From NCBI RefSeq assembly GCF_024730785.1, contig NZ_CP102830.1, forward strand, positions 3,696,001 to 3,760,000: a stretch of 64,000 bases of DNA. The letters are read 5' to 3'. Shown here piece by piece: positions 1 through 11,448 of the stretch; within the stretch, counting starts at the first letter, position 1, and the number at the start of each line of letters is the position of its first letter. A program made the position numbers and the translations under genes. The notes under the pieces are model-generated. The model saw only the letters and a list, made by a program, of their open reading frames with translations, searched no databases and was not told the DNA's origin. Source of the stretch: Pseudomonas sp. LS44. GTDB lineage: Bacteria > Pseudomonadota > Gammaproteobacteria > Pseudomonadales > Pseudomonadaceae.

Positions 1-124
1 CGGCTGCCTGCATCTGCTCGGCTACGACCATATCGACGAAGTCGAAGCCGAAGAGATGGAAGCCCTGGAACGACAATTGCTGGCCGAACTGGGTCATCCC
101 GACCCCTATCGCGATGACGAATAA
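1..124 (+). CDS. ybeY: Endoribonuclease YbeY, C-terminal end only
   Basis: The reading frame beginning at base 2 encodes the last 40 residues of the 16S rRNA maturation factor YbeY; the rest lies outside the window. [10 protein letters not shown] is the second half of the family's zinc-binding motif HGxxHLxGYDH, and the tail is short and acidic. The stop is followed 21 bases later by corC, the usual ybeY-corC-lnt order in Pseudomonas and enterics. The fragment is too short to judge the catalytic core, but motif and context agree. Confidence 0.93.
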   Translation, partial: GCLHLLGYDHIDEVEAEEMEALERQLLAELGHPDPYRDDE

Positions 125-145
125 GCAAACACTGAGCAAGGACAT

Positions 146-985
146 ATGAGCGAAGATCGATCGAGCAACGGGCACAGGTCCTGGCTGGGAAAAATCACCC
201 AGGCCTTTGCCCATGAGCCGAAGAACCGCCAGGAGCTACTCGAGTTGCTGCGGGAAGCCCACCAGAACAAGCTGCTCGATAGCGAAGCATTGGCTATCGT
301 CGAAGGCGCCATCCAGGTCGCCGATCTGCAGGTACGCGACATAATGGTGCCGCGCTCGCAGATGGTCAGCATCAAGGCCAGCCACATGCCCAGCGAGTTT
401 CTCCCGGCGATCATCGAATCCGCCCACTCACGCTACCCGGTGTTTGGCGAAAGCCTCGATGACGTGATCGGCGTATTGCTCGCCAAGGACCTGCTGCCGC
501 TGGTGCTGCAGAATGCCGACCAGGTCTTCAACCTCAAGGATCTGCTGCGCCCGGCGACCTTCGTGCCGGAGTCCAAGCGCCTCAATGTGCTGCTGCGCGA
601 GTTCCGCGCCAACCACAACCACATGGCCATCGTCATCGACGAGTACGGCGGCGTCGCCGGCCTGGTGACCATCGAGGATGTGCTCGAGCAGATCGTTGGC
701 GATATCGAGGACGAGCATGATGTTGAGGAAGACAGCTATATCAAGCCGCTGCCCAGTGGCGACTTCCTAGTCAAGGCACTGACGCCGATCGAGAACTTCA
801 ACGAGACCTTCAAGGGCCAGTTCAGCGACGACGAGTTCGACACCGTCGGCGGCCTGGTGATGAGTTCCTTCGGCCACCTGCCCAAGCGCAACGAAGTGAC
901 CGAGATCGGCGATTTCCGCTTCCGCGTGCTCAGCGCCGATAGCCGGCGGATTCACCTGCTGCGCCTGACGCCGCTGGATCAGTAG
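146..985 (+). CDS. corC: CorC/YbeX, CBS-pair and CorC_HlyC domain protein
   Basis: This 279-residue soluble protein has no membrane segment. It carries two CBS motifs (about residues 67-190, including VRDIMVPRSQM and the VIDEYGGVAGLVTIEDVLE signature) and a C-terminal CorC_HlyC domain (about 205-277, with FDTVGGLV). The family is linked genetically to magnesium and cobalt efflux and, through its ybeY neighbourhood, to ribosome maturation; the exact role is unsettled. The ATG at 146 follows an AAGGA ribosome site. It probably forms an operon with ybeY and lnt. Confidence 0.93.
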   Translation: MSEDRSSNGHRSWLGKITQAFAHEPKNRQELLELLREAHQNKLLDSEALAIVEGAIQVADLQVRDIMVPRSQMVSIKASHMPSEFLPAIIESAHSRYPVFGESLDDVIGVLLAKDLLPLVLQNADQVFNLKDLLRPATFVPESKRLNVLLREFRANHNHMAIVIDEYGGVAGLVTIEDVLEQIVGDIEDEHDVEEDSYIKPLPSGDFLVKALTPIENFNETFKGQFSDDEFDTVGGLVMSSFGHLPKRNEVTEIGDFRFRVLSADSRRIHLLRLTPLDQ

Positions 986-1191
986 GTTTGCATCGCCTGG
1001 CGCTCGGCAACTCTGCCGAGCGCCAGATTGACCCCGCCACGAGCACGCCTGTGAGCGCACCGGAGGCAGACCTCATGCCTGCCGCGCCCATGCTTCGAAT
1101 CACAGTCCATATCGCCAGCTCGCCTGGATTCCTGTAAATACGGTTCCCGCACGGCTCGACTCGCCCTTTCCAATCCAAGGACCTGCACACG

Positions 1192-2712
1192 ATGCGTTGG
1201 ATTACCTGCCCCGGCTGGCCCGGCAATCTCCTGGCCCTAGCGGCCGGCGCCCTCACGCCGCTGACATTGGCACCGTTTGATCTGTGGCCGCTGACCCTGC
1301 TGTCGCTCGCCCTGTTCTACGTGGGCTTGCGCCAGCTGACCCCACGGCAGGCGTTGTGGCGTGGCTGGCTGTTCGGCTTCGGCCTGTTCGCGGCAGGTAC
1401 CAGCTGGATCTATGTGAGCATTCACGATTACGGCGCCGCGTCGATGCCACTGGCGGCTTTCCTGACCATCGCGTTCAGTGCCGCAATTGCCTTTTTCTTC
1501 GCCGTGCCGGCCTGGCTCTGGGCGCGCTGGCTGCGCCGCAACGAGGCGCCGCTGGCTGACGCGCTGGCCTTTGCCGCCCTGTGGCTGACCCAGGAAGCGT
1601 TCCGCGGCTGGTTCCTCACCGGCTTCCCCTGGCTGTATGCCGGCTACAGCCAGCTGGACGGACCGCTCGCCGGCCTCGCGCCGATTGGCGGCATGTGGCT
1701 GGTGTCGTTCGTTCTGGCGCTGACGGCGGCGCTGCTGGTCAATCTGTTCAAGCTGCGCACGCGCAAGCTGTTCCTGGCCCTTGGCGTGGTCCTGTTGCTC
1801 GGCCCGTGGATCGCCGGCCTGGCGCTCAAGGGTCATGCCTGGACCGTGCCAGCGGGCGCGCCGCTGAGTGTCGCCGCCATCCAAGGCAATGTCGCCCAAC
1901 AGATGAAATGGGAGCCCGCGCAACTGGAGGCGCAGCTCCAGCTGTACCGCGACATGAGCTTCAGCGCTCGGCGCACCGACCTGATCGTCTGGCCGGAAAC
2001 CGCCGTGCCGGTGCTCAAGGAGTTTGCCGAAGGTTTTCTTGGGGTGATGGGCCGTTTCGCCCAGGATCGCCAGGCGGCGCTGATCACCGGCGTACCGATC
2101 CGCCAGCTGACTCCGGAAGGCGAAAAGCGCTACTACAACGGCATCACGGTGACCGGCGAAGGCCAGGGCACCTACCTCAAGCAAAAACTGGTGCCGTTTG
2201 GCGAGTACGTGCCGCTGCAGGATGTGCTGCGCGGTCTGATCGCCTTCTTCGACCTGCCGATGTCGGACTTCGCCCGCGGCCCAGCCGACCAACCCCTGCT
2301 ACAGGCCAAGGGCTACAGCATCGCCCCGTACATTTGCTACGAAGTGGTCTACCCGGAGTTCGCTGCCGGTCTCGCCGCGCAGAGCCAATTGCTCCTGACG
2401 GTCAGCAACGACACCTGGTTCGGCACCTCAATCGGCCCGTTGCAGCACATGCAGATGGCGCAGATGCGTGCCCTCGAAGCCGGCCGCTGGATGATTCGCG
2501 CCACCAACAACGGGGTCACCGCACTGATCGACCCGTTCGGCCAGATCACCACGCAAATCCCGCAGTTCCAGCCAGGCGTGCTGTATGGCGAAGTGGTGCC
2601 GATGCAGCAGCTGACGCCGTACCTGTACTGGCGCGGCTGGCCGCTGGCGGTGCTCTGCCTCCTGTTACTCGCCTGGGCGCTGCTGGCCAGCCGGATGGCC
2701 AAAACGCTCTGA
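1192..2712 (+). CDS. lnt: Apolipoprotein N-acyltransferase
   Basis: Lnt transfers the third acyl chain from phospholipid to the N-terminal cysteine of apolipoproteins in the inner membrane. The 506-residue length is normal. The first 210 or so residues form hydrophobic helices and residues 220-480 the periplasmic nitrilase-type domain, with a last helix at the C-terminus. The catalytic triad is visible: E269 in VWPETAVP, K330 in LKQKLVPFGE and C382 in YICYEVVYPE, close to E. coli E267/K335/C387. CCAAGGA precedes the ATG at 1192. The 206-base gap after corC is longer than usual and may hold its own promoter. Lipoprotein clients in this window include LptE, RlpA, SltB3, both DUF4136 proteins and the alpha-2-macroglobulin. 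Confidence 0.97.
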   Translation: MRWITCPGWPGNLLALAAGALTPLTLAPFDLWPLTLLSLALFYVGLRQLTPRQALWRGWLFGFGLFAAGTSWIYVSIHDYGAASMPLAAFLTIAFSAAIAFFFAVPAWLWARWLRRNEAPLADALAFAALWLTQEAFRGWFLTGFPWLYAGYSQLDGPLAGLAPIGGMWLVSFVLALTAALLVNLFKLRTRKLFLALGVVLLLGPWIAGLALKGHAWTVPAGAPLSVAAIQGNVAQQMKWEPAQLEAQLQLYRDMSFSARRTDLIVWPETAVPVLKEFAEGFLGVMGRFAQDRQAALITGVPIRQLTPEGEKRYYNGITVTGEGQGTYLKQKLVPFGEYVPLQDVLRGLIAFFDLPMSDFARGPADQPLLQAKGYSIAPYICYEVVYPEFAAGLAAQSQLLLTVSNDTWFGTSIGPLQHMQMAQMRALEAGRWMIRATNNGVTALIDPFGQITTQIPQFQPGVLYGEVVPMQQLTPYLYWRGWPLAVLCLLLLAWALLASRMAKTL

Positions 2713-2720
2713 AGCTGGCT

Positions 2721-2751
2721 GCTGGTCTACCGCTTTCAGCGATAGACCAGC
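2721..2751. terminator. Possible terminator hairpin between convergent genes
   Basis: A perfect 9-base stem, GCTGGTCTA (2721-2729) with TAGACCAGC (2743-2751) and a 13-base loop, lies where lnt and the minus-strand DUF218 gene converge; its right arm overlaps the last codons of the DUF218 gene. There is no U-run on either strand, so intrinsic termination is uncertain. Confidence 0.35.
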
Positions 2752-3497
2752 GGATACACCAATTGCCCGAGCACTTCATTAAGCAATTGAGTGCTCTGCC
2801 AGAGCGCCTTGCCTTCCGGCAGCCAACCACCGCCCGGGCGCCCATTCGGCACACTGAGATAACCAAACGGCGCGACGATCACCTCGAAGCCGGCCTGCTC
2901 GAAACACCAGCGCGCCCGCGGCATATGGCTGGCCTGGGTGACCAATACGATCCGCCGGATGCCCTGCCCTGCCAGCAATTCGGCACTGTCGCGGGCATTT
3001 TCCCAGGTGGTATGGCTCTGTTCTTCCTGCCAGCGCGCGATCACGCCGAAATCGCGGGCCAGACTGTCGGCCATCAGTGCGGCTTCACTGGGCGGCTTGC
3101 CATACGGCAGGCCACCGCTGGTCAGCACCGGCAGATTGCTGGCTTTCGCCAGGCGCGCCGCATAACGCAGACGCTCGACGGCCGCGAACGCCGGCTGATC
3201 ACTGCCCCACGCTGGATCGCCCGGCTCCCGACCGCCGCCCAGCACGACGATTGCATCGGCGCGCTGGGCCAGACCGGGCCACTGCGCCTCCAGCAACGGC
3301 GCCTCGCGCTCGATAAGGGCGGCCGACCACTCGACCATGATCGGCAGGCTCATCAGCCACAGGCCGCCGAAGCCGAGCACGAAACACGCACGGGCCAGGC
3401 GCGGAAAGCGCCGGCGCATCCACCAGGCCGCCAGCATGAGGAGCAGTAGCCCGCCCGGCGGCAATAACAATTGTTTGAAAATATAGCGAATCAGCAT
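2736..3497 (-). CDS. YdcF/ElyC-like DUF218 membrane protein
   Basis: The 253-residue protein has two N-terminal membrane helices (about residues 8-28 and 35-56) followed by a DUF218 domain. Family marks are AIVVLGGG at the start of the domain and the ExxSxxTxxN motif in EEQSHTTWENA. ElyC, the best-studied member, is an envelope-integrity factor affecting peptidoglycan assembly; substrates of the family are not firmly known. The gene is convergent with lnt and lies 24 bases downstream of the DUF1451 gene on the same strand, so the two may be cotranscribed. The same gene follows lnt in other Pseudomonas. Confidence 0.85.
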   Translation of the reverse strand: MLIRYIFKQLLLPPGGLLLLMLAAWWMRRRFPRLARACFVLGFGGLWLMSLPIMVEWSAALIEREAPLLEAQWPGLAQRADAIVVLGGGREPGDPAWGSDQPAFAAVERLRYAARLAKASNLPVLTSGGLPYGKPPSEAALMADSLARDFGVIARWQEEQSHTTWENARDSAELLAGQGIRRIVLVTQASHMPRARWCFEQAGFEVIVAPFGYLSVPNGRPGGGWLPEGKALWQSTQLLNEVLGQLVYPLVYR

Positions 3498-3521
3498 CAG
3501 CCCCCCTTGAGGGGCCTTAGC

Positions 3522-3968
3522 CTAACGGGGACTGCTGGCGCGGAACAGTCGCGAACCGCACACCGCACAACCGCGGATGCCTTGCCCGGGACGCCAATCG
3601 GCCGGAGTGCCACACAGCGCACAGCTCAAACATTGATGACGCCTGGCCAAGGGCTTGACTCGCCCCGGCACGCGGATCGTTGGGTGCTGGCCATTGCGTA
3701 ACGATTTGGCCGGGCGCAGCGGCTTGCGTTCGATCAGCGCCAACTCCTCCGCAGCGGCGTGCCAGCCACTCAACCAGCGCAGATCGTGAGCCATGTACGC
3801 CTGGATCAATTCGACTTCGGCCGGACTGAGACCCTGCAACTCGAGCTCCCCGGGAGACTCGTTGCGCAGCCGCTCGGCGCTATCGGCCTCGTCGAGGGCC
3901 AAGGCCAGCCGGTGCAGCAACCGCTCATATAGGCCGCCGCCCCCTTCCGCTCGCCGCAACTCCGACAT
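3522..3968 (-). CDS. Zinc-ribbon protein, DUF1451 (YbeL-like)
   Basis: This 148-residue protein has a helical, acidic N-terminal two thirds and a C-terminal zinc ribbon, seen as CALC near residue 116 and CAVC near residue 135. That layout and length match the DUF1451 family (E. coli YbeL), which sits beside leuS in many gammaproteobacteria. Its function is unknown. It is divergent from leuS, which begins 257 bases away, so the two promoters must lie in that gap. Confidence 0.8.
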   Translation of the reverse strand: MSELRRAEGGGGLYERLLHRLALALDEADSAERLRNESPGELELQGLSPAEVELIQAYMAHDLRWLSGWHAAAEELALIERKPLRPAKSLRNGQHPTIRVPGRVKPLARRHQCLSCALCGTPADWRPGQGIRGCAVCGSRLFRASSPR

Positions 3969-4197
3969 TCACACACCTCACGCAGGCGAAGAATCGCCCA
4001 TGCTGAAAGCTTAGCGGCAGCGTTCCGTACGGCGACACGCCGCGACCAACGGCGGAGCAGCGCGAGCCGCGCGCAATCAGGGTTTCCCTCGGCCAAGGGG
4101 GGTCATGTATGCTACGGCGCTTCCTGTAATTCCAAGCGTTGCTCGGCCACGCGAGCCGCAGACTTCTCCGGCCGAGGCCCGAGCGGCAATGGAATGA

Positions 4198-6831
<2,634 letters not shown>

Positions 6832-6910
6832 TTAAGCTCTGCATTCGCAGGGAATGACTTCCGGTAGCGCCTTCCGCAGGGTGGCGCGCCACATGGTAAG
6901 GGGATACACG

Positions 6911-7522
6911 ATGCTCAAACGGAATCTGATGGTAATCGGCCTGGCCGCCCTGCTCAGCGCCTGCGGCTTTCAGCTGCGCGGCACCGGCGATACGCAGTTC
7001 GCTATCACGGAACTCAACCTCACCGCCCGCAACACCTATGGCGAAACCGTCAAGCAAGTGCGTCAGGTTCTGGAAAACAACGACGTCAAAGTCTATACCG
7101 GCGCGCCGTACACCCTGGTCCTCGCCCGCGAGAGCGAATCGCAGCGCACCGTCAGTTACACCACCAATGCGCGCAGCGCCGAGTACGAACTGCAGCTGGC
7201 CCTGGATTATGAACTGCGCGGCGCTAACGACCTGCTGCTGACCAGCGACAAGCTGGAAGTACAGAAGGTCTACGTACAAGACGACAACAACCTGGTCGGT
7301 TCCGATCAGGAAGCCGCCCAGTTGCGTCAGGAAATCCGCCGCGACCTGGTTCAGCAACTGGCCCAGCGCCTGCAACAGCTCAGCCCCACCCAGCTCGACC
7401 AGCTGCAGGCAACCGCCGAAGCCAAGGCCAAGGCCGAAGCAGAGGCCATCGAGCAGGCCAACAAGGCTCGCGACGCGCAGCCGCAGCAATCGCCGCTGCA
7501 ACTGCCGATCAAGATGCGCTAA
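6911..7522 (+). CDS. lptE: LPS-assembly lipoprotein LptE
   Basis: LptE is the outer-membrane lipoprotein that sits inside LptD and helps place lipopolysaccharide in the outer leaflet. The 203-residue protein starts with a short lipoprotein signal and lipobox LLSAC, giving Cys18 as the lipidated residue, followed by the family's GFQLRGTG start. The ATG at 6911 is chosen over an upstream in-frame ATG at 6854 because it puts the signal peptide at the N-terminus and follows an AAGGGG ribosome site. The C-terminus is an alanine/glutamate-rich helix. It lies 79 bases after leuS and 45 before holA. Confidence 0.96.
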   Translation: MLKRNLMVIGLAALLSACGFQLRGTGDTQFAITELNLTARNTYGETVKQVRQVLENNDVKVYTGAPYTLVLARESESQRTVSYTTNARSAEYELQLALDYELRGANDLLLTSDKLEVQKVYVQDDNNLVGSDQEAAQLRQEIRRDLVQQLAQRLQQLSPTQLDQLQATAEAKAKAEAEAIEQANKARDAQPQQSPLQLPIKMR

Positions 7523-7567
7523 GACCCTCCAGGGCCGCCGCTCACGCGGCCCCACAGGTCTCTCTCC

Positions 7568-8605
7568 ATGAAGCTCAACCCTGCCCAACTCGGTAAACAC
7601 TTGCAGAACGGCCTGGCCCCGGTCTACGTGGTCAGCGGCGACGAACCGCTGCTGTGCCAGGAAGCCGCCGACGCCATCCGCGCCGCTTGCCGCGCTCAGG
7701 GTTTCGGCGAGCGCCAAGTGTTTAATGCCGACGCCAATTTCGACTGGGGCCTGCTCTACGCAGCCGGTGCCAGCCTGTCGCTGTTCGCCGAGAAGCGCCT
7801 GCTGGAACTGCGCATCGCCAACGGCAAGCCGGGCGACAAAGGCACTGCGGCCCTACTGGAATACCTGGCCCGCCCGCCGGAAGACACGGTCCTTCTGATC
7901 AGCCTGCCCAAACTCGATGGCAGCGCGCAGAAAACCAAGTGGGCAAAGGCGCTGATCGACGGTCAGGCCGCACAGTTCGTGCAGATCTGGCCGGTCGATG
8001 TCGGCCAGCTGCCGCAGTGGATTCGCCAGCGCTTGGCGCAAGCCGGGCTGGCCGCCGATCAGGCCGCCGTCGAGCTGATCGCCGCGCGCGTGGAAGGCAA
8101 CCTGCTGGCCGCCGCCCAGGAAATCGAGAAACTCAAATTGCTCGCCGAGGGCGGTCAGGTCGATGTCGCCACGGTTCAGGCGGCAGTGGCCGACAGCGCG
8201 CGCTTCGACGTGTTCGGCCTGATCGATGCCGCCCTCAACGGCGAACCCGCTCATGCCCTGCGCACCTTGGAAGGTTTGCGCGGCGAAGGCGTGGAAAGCG
8301 CGGTGATCCTCTGGGCACTAGCACGCGAACTGCGCCTGCTCGCCGGTATCGCCCATCAACACAGCCAGGGCGTGCCGCTGGACAAAGCCTTCGCCGCCGC
8401 CCGCCCACCGGTTTGGGACAAGCGCAAGCCGCTGATCGGCAAAGCCCTGCAACGCCATAGTGCAGCGCGCTGGGGACAACTGTTGCAGGACGCTCAGCTC
8501 ATCGATGCGCAGATCAAAGGCCAAGCGGCCGGCGATCCGTGGACGAGCCTCAGCCGCTTGACCCTGCTGCTGGCCGGCAAACGCCTGTCGCTGCCTGGCG
8601 CATAG
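7568..8605 (+). CDS. holA: DNA polymerase III delta subunit
   Basis: HolA is the wrench subunit of the clamp loader that opens the beta sliding clamp. The 345-residue length fits, and the start (LAPVYVVSGDEPLLCQEAAD) is typical of the family, followed by an AAA+-like fold without a Walker A motif and a helical C-terminal collar domain. No strong ribosome site precedes the ATG at 7568. The TAG stop at 8603-8605 forms the edge of a MITE-like element. Conserved position after lptE supports the call. Confidence 0.96.
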   Translation: MKLNPAQLGKHLQNGLAPVYVVSGDEPLLCQEAADAIRAACRAQGFGERQVFNADANFDWGLLYAAGASLSLFAEKRLLELRIANGKPGDKGTAALLEYLARPPEDTVLLISLPKLDGSAQKTKWAKALIDGQAAQFVQIWPVDVGQLPQWIRQRLAQAGLAADQAAVELIAARVEGNLLAAAQEIEKLKLLAEGGQVDVATVQAAVADSARFDVFGLIDAALNGEPAHALRTLEGLRGEGVESAVILWALARELRLLAGIAHQHSQGVPLDKAFAAARPPVWDKRKPLIGKALQRHSAARWGQLLQDAQLIDAQIKGQAAGDPWTSLSRLTLLLAGKRLSLPGA

Positions 8606-8765
8606 TGGCCTGTGCGGTTAATTGGTTATCTCAAGTTCGGATGACTGAGGCGCTGAGACAAGGCGCCGCGACGAGTCATAGCAGGGCTATGGCGAGGAGC
8701 GGTAACGCAGTATCAGGGTCTCCGGCGCCGAAATTGACTAACTGAATTAACCAAGCAGGCCACTA
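8603..8765. mobile_element. MITE-like element abutting the holA stop codon
   Basis: About 163 bases are bounded by 37-base imperfect inverted repeats (8604-8640 and 8728-8764), each beginning AGTGGCCTG at the outside and containing GGTTAATT and CGG further in. TA stands at both outer edges, which could be a target duplication. The interior has no coding capacity. Its left end is the last two bases of holA's TAG. It looks like a miniature inverted-repeat element mobilised in trans; no transposase is in the window. Confidence 0.6.
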
Positions 8766-8845
8766 ACCAGCCGCTGGACTTTTCCCCAGGCCTGGCCGAT
8801 GATCCGCGCGCTTGCAACCGCAGGCATTGACCACGAGGAGCGCGC

Positions 8846-9004
8846 ATGGCCAAGCAACCCGCCCACGGCCCGAACAAGGCCAAATCACTGATCGCCCAAC
8901 CCCTGTTTCGCTGTCGCCAACAGCGCGCGAAAAAAGGCAAAGGTAGCTACCGCCGCGAAGCCTCCCAGGACAACTGGGGGGCTTCGTCGCTTATGGCGGC
9001 GTGA
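8846..9004 (+). CDS. arfA: Alternative ribosome-rescue factor ArfA
   Basis: A 52-codon gene for the backup to trans-translation: ArfA binds ribosomes stalled on mRNAs without a stop codon and recruits release factor RF2. Recognition rests on the family core PLFRCRQQRAKKGKGSY followed by REASQDNWGAS, close to E. coli ArfA (PLFRQRVEKNKKGKGSY...NWEASG). GAGGAG at 8835-8840 is a strong ribosome site. The 3' part of the coding sequence contains a strong hairpin (8957-8985), the family hallmark: the arfA mRNA is itself cut or terminated there, so the protein is made from nonstop mRNA only when trans-translation fails. The transglycosylase gene follows 65 bases later. Confidence 0.9.
   Translation: MAKQPAHGPNKAKSLIAQPLFRCRQQRAKKGKGSYRREASQDNWGASSLMAA
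8957..8985 (+). promoter_or_regulatory. Intragenic hairpin of arfA (self-made nonstop mRNA signal)
   Basis: Within the arfA reading frame, GAAGCCTCCCAG (8957-8968) pairs with CTGGGGGGCTTC (8974-8985) around the 5-base loop GACAA, giving a 12-pair stem with a single G-U. In E. coli arfA a comparable structure is cleaved by RNase III or acts as a terminator, truncating the mRNA before the stop codon. The same control is inferred here from position and strength. Confidence 0.75.
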
Positions 9005-9069
9005 AAGTCGCTTCCGGGGCGAGCCATGCTAAGGTTGCCGCTGGTTTTAAACGCTATGAGATTTTGTTC

Positions 9070-10374
9070 ATGTTGAAACAGCCGTTGCGCAGCCTGACGT
9101 GCGCCGCCCTGAGCCTGCATCTGGGCTTGCTCTCTGCCTGCGCCGATGCGCCAGCGCAAACCATCACTCCTCCCGCCGCCACCGCCAGCAGTAAAAGCGG
9201 ACCCAGCCAGCCACCTGCGGCTGCACCGACGCCGATCCCCGCGCAGAGCTTCGCCGCCTGGCGCGACCAGCTGCGCCAGGAAGCCCTGGCCGCCGGCATC
9301 AGCGCCAGCCTGTTCGATCGTGCCTTCGCCGGCGTTACCCTCGACCCGAGCGTCGTGGCCGCCGATAGCAGCCAGCCGGAATTCACCCGACCGGTCTGGG
9401 AGTATCTCGACGGTGCCGTCTCCGCATCGCGCATCGCGCGCGGTAAGGCGCTGATTGCGCAGAACCAGAGCACCCTGAAGCAGATTCAGAAGCGCTATGG
9501 CGTCGCCGAAGAAGTCCTGGTGGCGATCTGGGGCATGGAAAGCGCCTATGGCAGCCACATCGGCAACCACAACGTGATCCGTTCGCTGGCTACGCTGGCT
9601 TATGAAGGCCGCCGCCAGGCGTTCTGGCGCGAACAGCTGCTCGCCGCCCTGCAGATTCTCCAGCATGGCGACATCGCTCCCGAGCGCTTGATCGGCTCCT
9701 GGGCCGGGGCGATGGGGCAGACCCAGTTCATGCCCACCACCTACAACGAACACGCGGTGGATTTCGACGGCGATGGTCGCCGCGACCTGTGGAATTCCTC
9801 TGCCGACGCCCTGGCCTCCGCGGCGCACTACCTGCAGCAATCCAAATGGCAGAGTGGCCAGCCATGGGGCTTCGAAGTGCGGCTACCGAACGGCTTCGAT
9901 TTCAACCTGGCCGACCCCGACAGCCGTCGCAGTGTCGCCGAATGGACCGCGCTGGGCATTCAACCGGTCAATGGCGCCATCGCCCCGACGCTGTCCGGCG
10001 AATCGGCGGCCTTGTTGCTACCCGCCGGCCATCGCGGCCCGGCGTTCCTACTGCTGAACAACTTCCGCAGCATCCTGCGCTACAACAACTCCTCGTCCTA
10101 TGCCTTGGCGATCGGCCTGCTGTCTGACGGCCTACGCGGCGGCACCAGCCAAGTGCTGGCGCCTTGGCCACGCGATGACCGCCAGCTGGGCCGCAGCGAA
10201 CGTATCGAGCTGCAGGAGCGCCTGGTTCAGCAAGGCTTCGAGCCCGGCGCAGCGGACGGCATCATCGGTGCCAACACACGCAAAGCCGTGCGCGCCTACC
10301 AGCAGCACCTCGGTGAGCCGGCCGACGGCTACCCAAGCTTGCAGCTGCTCGAACAAATGCGCGGAAAACCCTGA
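9070..10374 (+). CDS. sltB3: Lytic murein transglycosylase with peptidoglycan-binding domain (SltB3-like)
   Basis: This enzyme cleaves the MurNAc-GlcNAc bond of peptidoglycan to form anhydro-muropeptides. From the ATG at 9070 the protein has 434 residues: a lipoprotein-type signal ending LLSAC (Cys24), a proline/alanine linker, an SLT_2/MltB-type catalytic domain with Glu157 in IWGMESAYGSH, and a C-terminal peptidoglycan-binding domain (about 370-430: LQERLVQQGFEPG, ADGIIGANTRKAV). An upstream in-frame GTG at 9001 is rejected because it would bury the signal peptide. Position between holA/arfA and lipA and domain order match SltB3 of P. aeruginosa. A second family member, mltB, lies at 14.7 kb. 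Confidence 0.9.
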   Translation: MLKQPLRSLTCAALSLHLGLLSACADAPAQTITPPAATASSKSGPSQPPAAAPTPIPAQSFAAWRDQLRQEALAAGISASLFDRAFAGVTLDPSVVAADSSQPEFTRPVWEYLDGAVSASRIARGKALIAQNQSTLKQIQKRYGVAEEVLVAIWGMESAYGSHIGNHNVIRSLATLAYEGRRQAFWREQLLAALQILQHGDIAPERLIGSWAGAMGQTQFMPTTYNEHAVDFDGDGRRDLWNSSADALASAAHYLQQSKWQSGQPWGFEVRLPNGFDFNLADPDSRRSVAEWTALGIQPVNGAIAPTLSGESAALLLPAGHRGPAFLLLNNFRSILRYNNSSSYALAIGLLSDGLRGGTSQVLAPWPRDDRQLGRSERIELQERLVQQGFEPGAADGIIGANTRKAVRAYQQHLGEPADGYPSLQLLEQMRGKP

Positions 10375-10401
10375 CCCATCGAGCGTCACGATCAGGCATA
10401 A

Positions 10402-10429
10402 AAAAGGGCGACCCACGGGTCGCCCTTTT
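10402..10429. terminator. Bidirectional intrinsic terminator
   Basis: The perfect stem GGGCGACCC (10406-10414) with GGGTCGCCC (10417-10425) is flanked by A-tracts on the left and T4 on the right, so it can stop transcription from both the plus-strand transglycosylase and the minus-strand lipA gene that converge here. Confidence 0.9.
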
Positions 10430-10443
10430 CATGTCAGAGCAAC

Positions 10444-11448
10444 TCAGCTTTTGACCCCATGGGCCTGCTGATCGGCGTGGTACGACGAACGTACCAGCGG
10501 CCCTGAAGCGACATGCTTGAAGCCCATCTTGGCGCCTTCCTCAGCGAACCAGGCGAACGTGTCCGGGTGCACGAAACGCTGCACCGCCAGGTGGCTGCGC
10601 GACGGTTGCAGGTATTGGCCGAGGGTCAGCATGTCGATGTCGTGCTCGCGCATGCGCTGCATCACTTCGATCACTTCCTCGTCCGTCTCGCCCAGGCCAA
10701 GCATCAGCCCGGACTTGGTCGGCACGTGCGGAACACGCTTCTTGAAGTTTTCCAGCAGGTCCAGCGACCACTCGAAGTCCGAGCCCGGACGCGCCGCCTT
10801 GTACAGACGCGGCACGGTTTCCAGGTTGTGGTTGAACACATCCGGCGGCTCCTGCTCGGTAATCGCCAGGGCCACGTCCATGCGCCCGCGGTAATCCGGG
10901 ACTAGGGTTTCCAGCTGGACCCCCGGCGACAGCTTGCGGATTTCGCGCAGGCAATCGACGAAGTGCTGGGCGCCGCCGTCGCGCAGGTCGTCGCGGTCCA
11001 CCGAGGTGATCACCACGTACTTCAGGCGCAGATCGGCGATCGCCACGGCAAGGTTCATTGGCTCGTCGGCGTCCAGCGGCTTGGGTCGGCCGTGGCCAAC
11101 ATCGCAGAACGGGCAGCGCCGGGTGCAGATGTCGCCCATGATCATGAACGTCGCAGTACCGCCGCTGAAGCACTCGCCAAGGTTCGGGCAGGACGCCTCT
11201 TCGCAGACGCTGTGCAGCTTGTGCTTGCGCAGCAGTTGCTTGATGCGATCGACCTCGGGCGATACCGGGATACGCACACGAATCCAATCCGGCTTTTTTG
11301 GCAGCTCGGTGGTGGGGATGATCTTCACCGGAATGCGCGCCATCTTCTCGGCGCCACGCAGCTTCACGCCGGCTTCCACTTTTGCCGGAGGCGCCTTCGC
11401 CGAGGTCGCCTCAGACGGGCCCAGGCCCGCGATTTCTACTGTGCTCAT
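10444..11448 (-). CDS. lipA: Lipoyl synthase (radical SAM)
   Basis: LipA inserts two sulfurs into octanoyl groups attached to lipoyl domains of 2-oxoacid dehydrogenases and GcvH. The 334-residue protein shows the auxiliary-cluster cysteines C82, C87 and C93 in [12 protein letters not shown] and the radical-SAM cluster CTRRCPFC (C108, C112, C115). The SAM-binding body and a C-terminal RSSYHA serine ligand are present. It overlaps the end of lipB by 4 bases, so translation is probably coupled. A GcvH-like protein encoded at 27.0 kb is a possible extra substrate. Confidence 0.98.
   Translation of the reverse strand: MSTVEIAGLGPSEATSAKAPPAKVEAGVKLRGAEKMARIPVKIIPTTELPKKPDWIRVRIPVSPEVDRIKQLLRKHKLHSVCEEASCPNLGECFSGGTATFMIMGDICTRRCPFCDVGHGRPKPLDADEPMNLAVAIADLRLKYVVITSVDRDDLRDGGAQHFVDCLREIRKLSPGVQLETLVPDYRGRMDVALAITEQEPPDVFNHNLETVPRLYKAARPGSDFEWSLDLLENFKKRVPHVPTKSGLMLGLGETDEEVIEVMQRMREHDIDMLTLGQYLQPSRSHLAVQRFVHPDTFAWFAEEGAKMGFKHVASGPLVRSSYHADQQAHGVKS

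Noticed and set aside
1581..3449. Plus-strand frame of 622 codons overlapping lnt and the DUF218 gene
   Set aside because: Arginine/proline-rich shadow of two clear genes.
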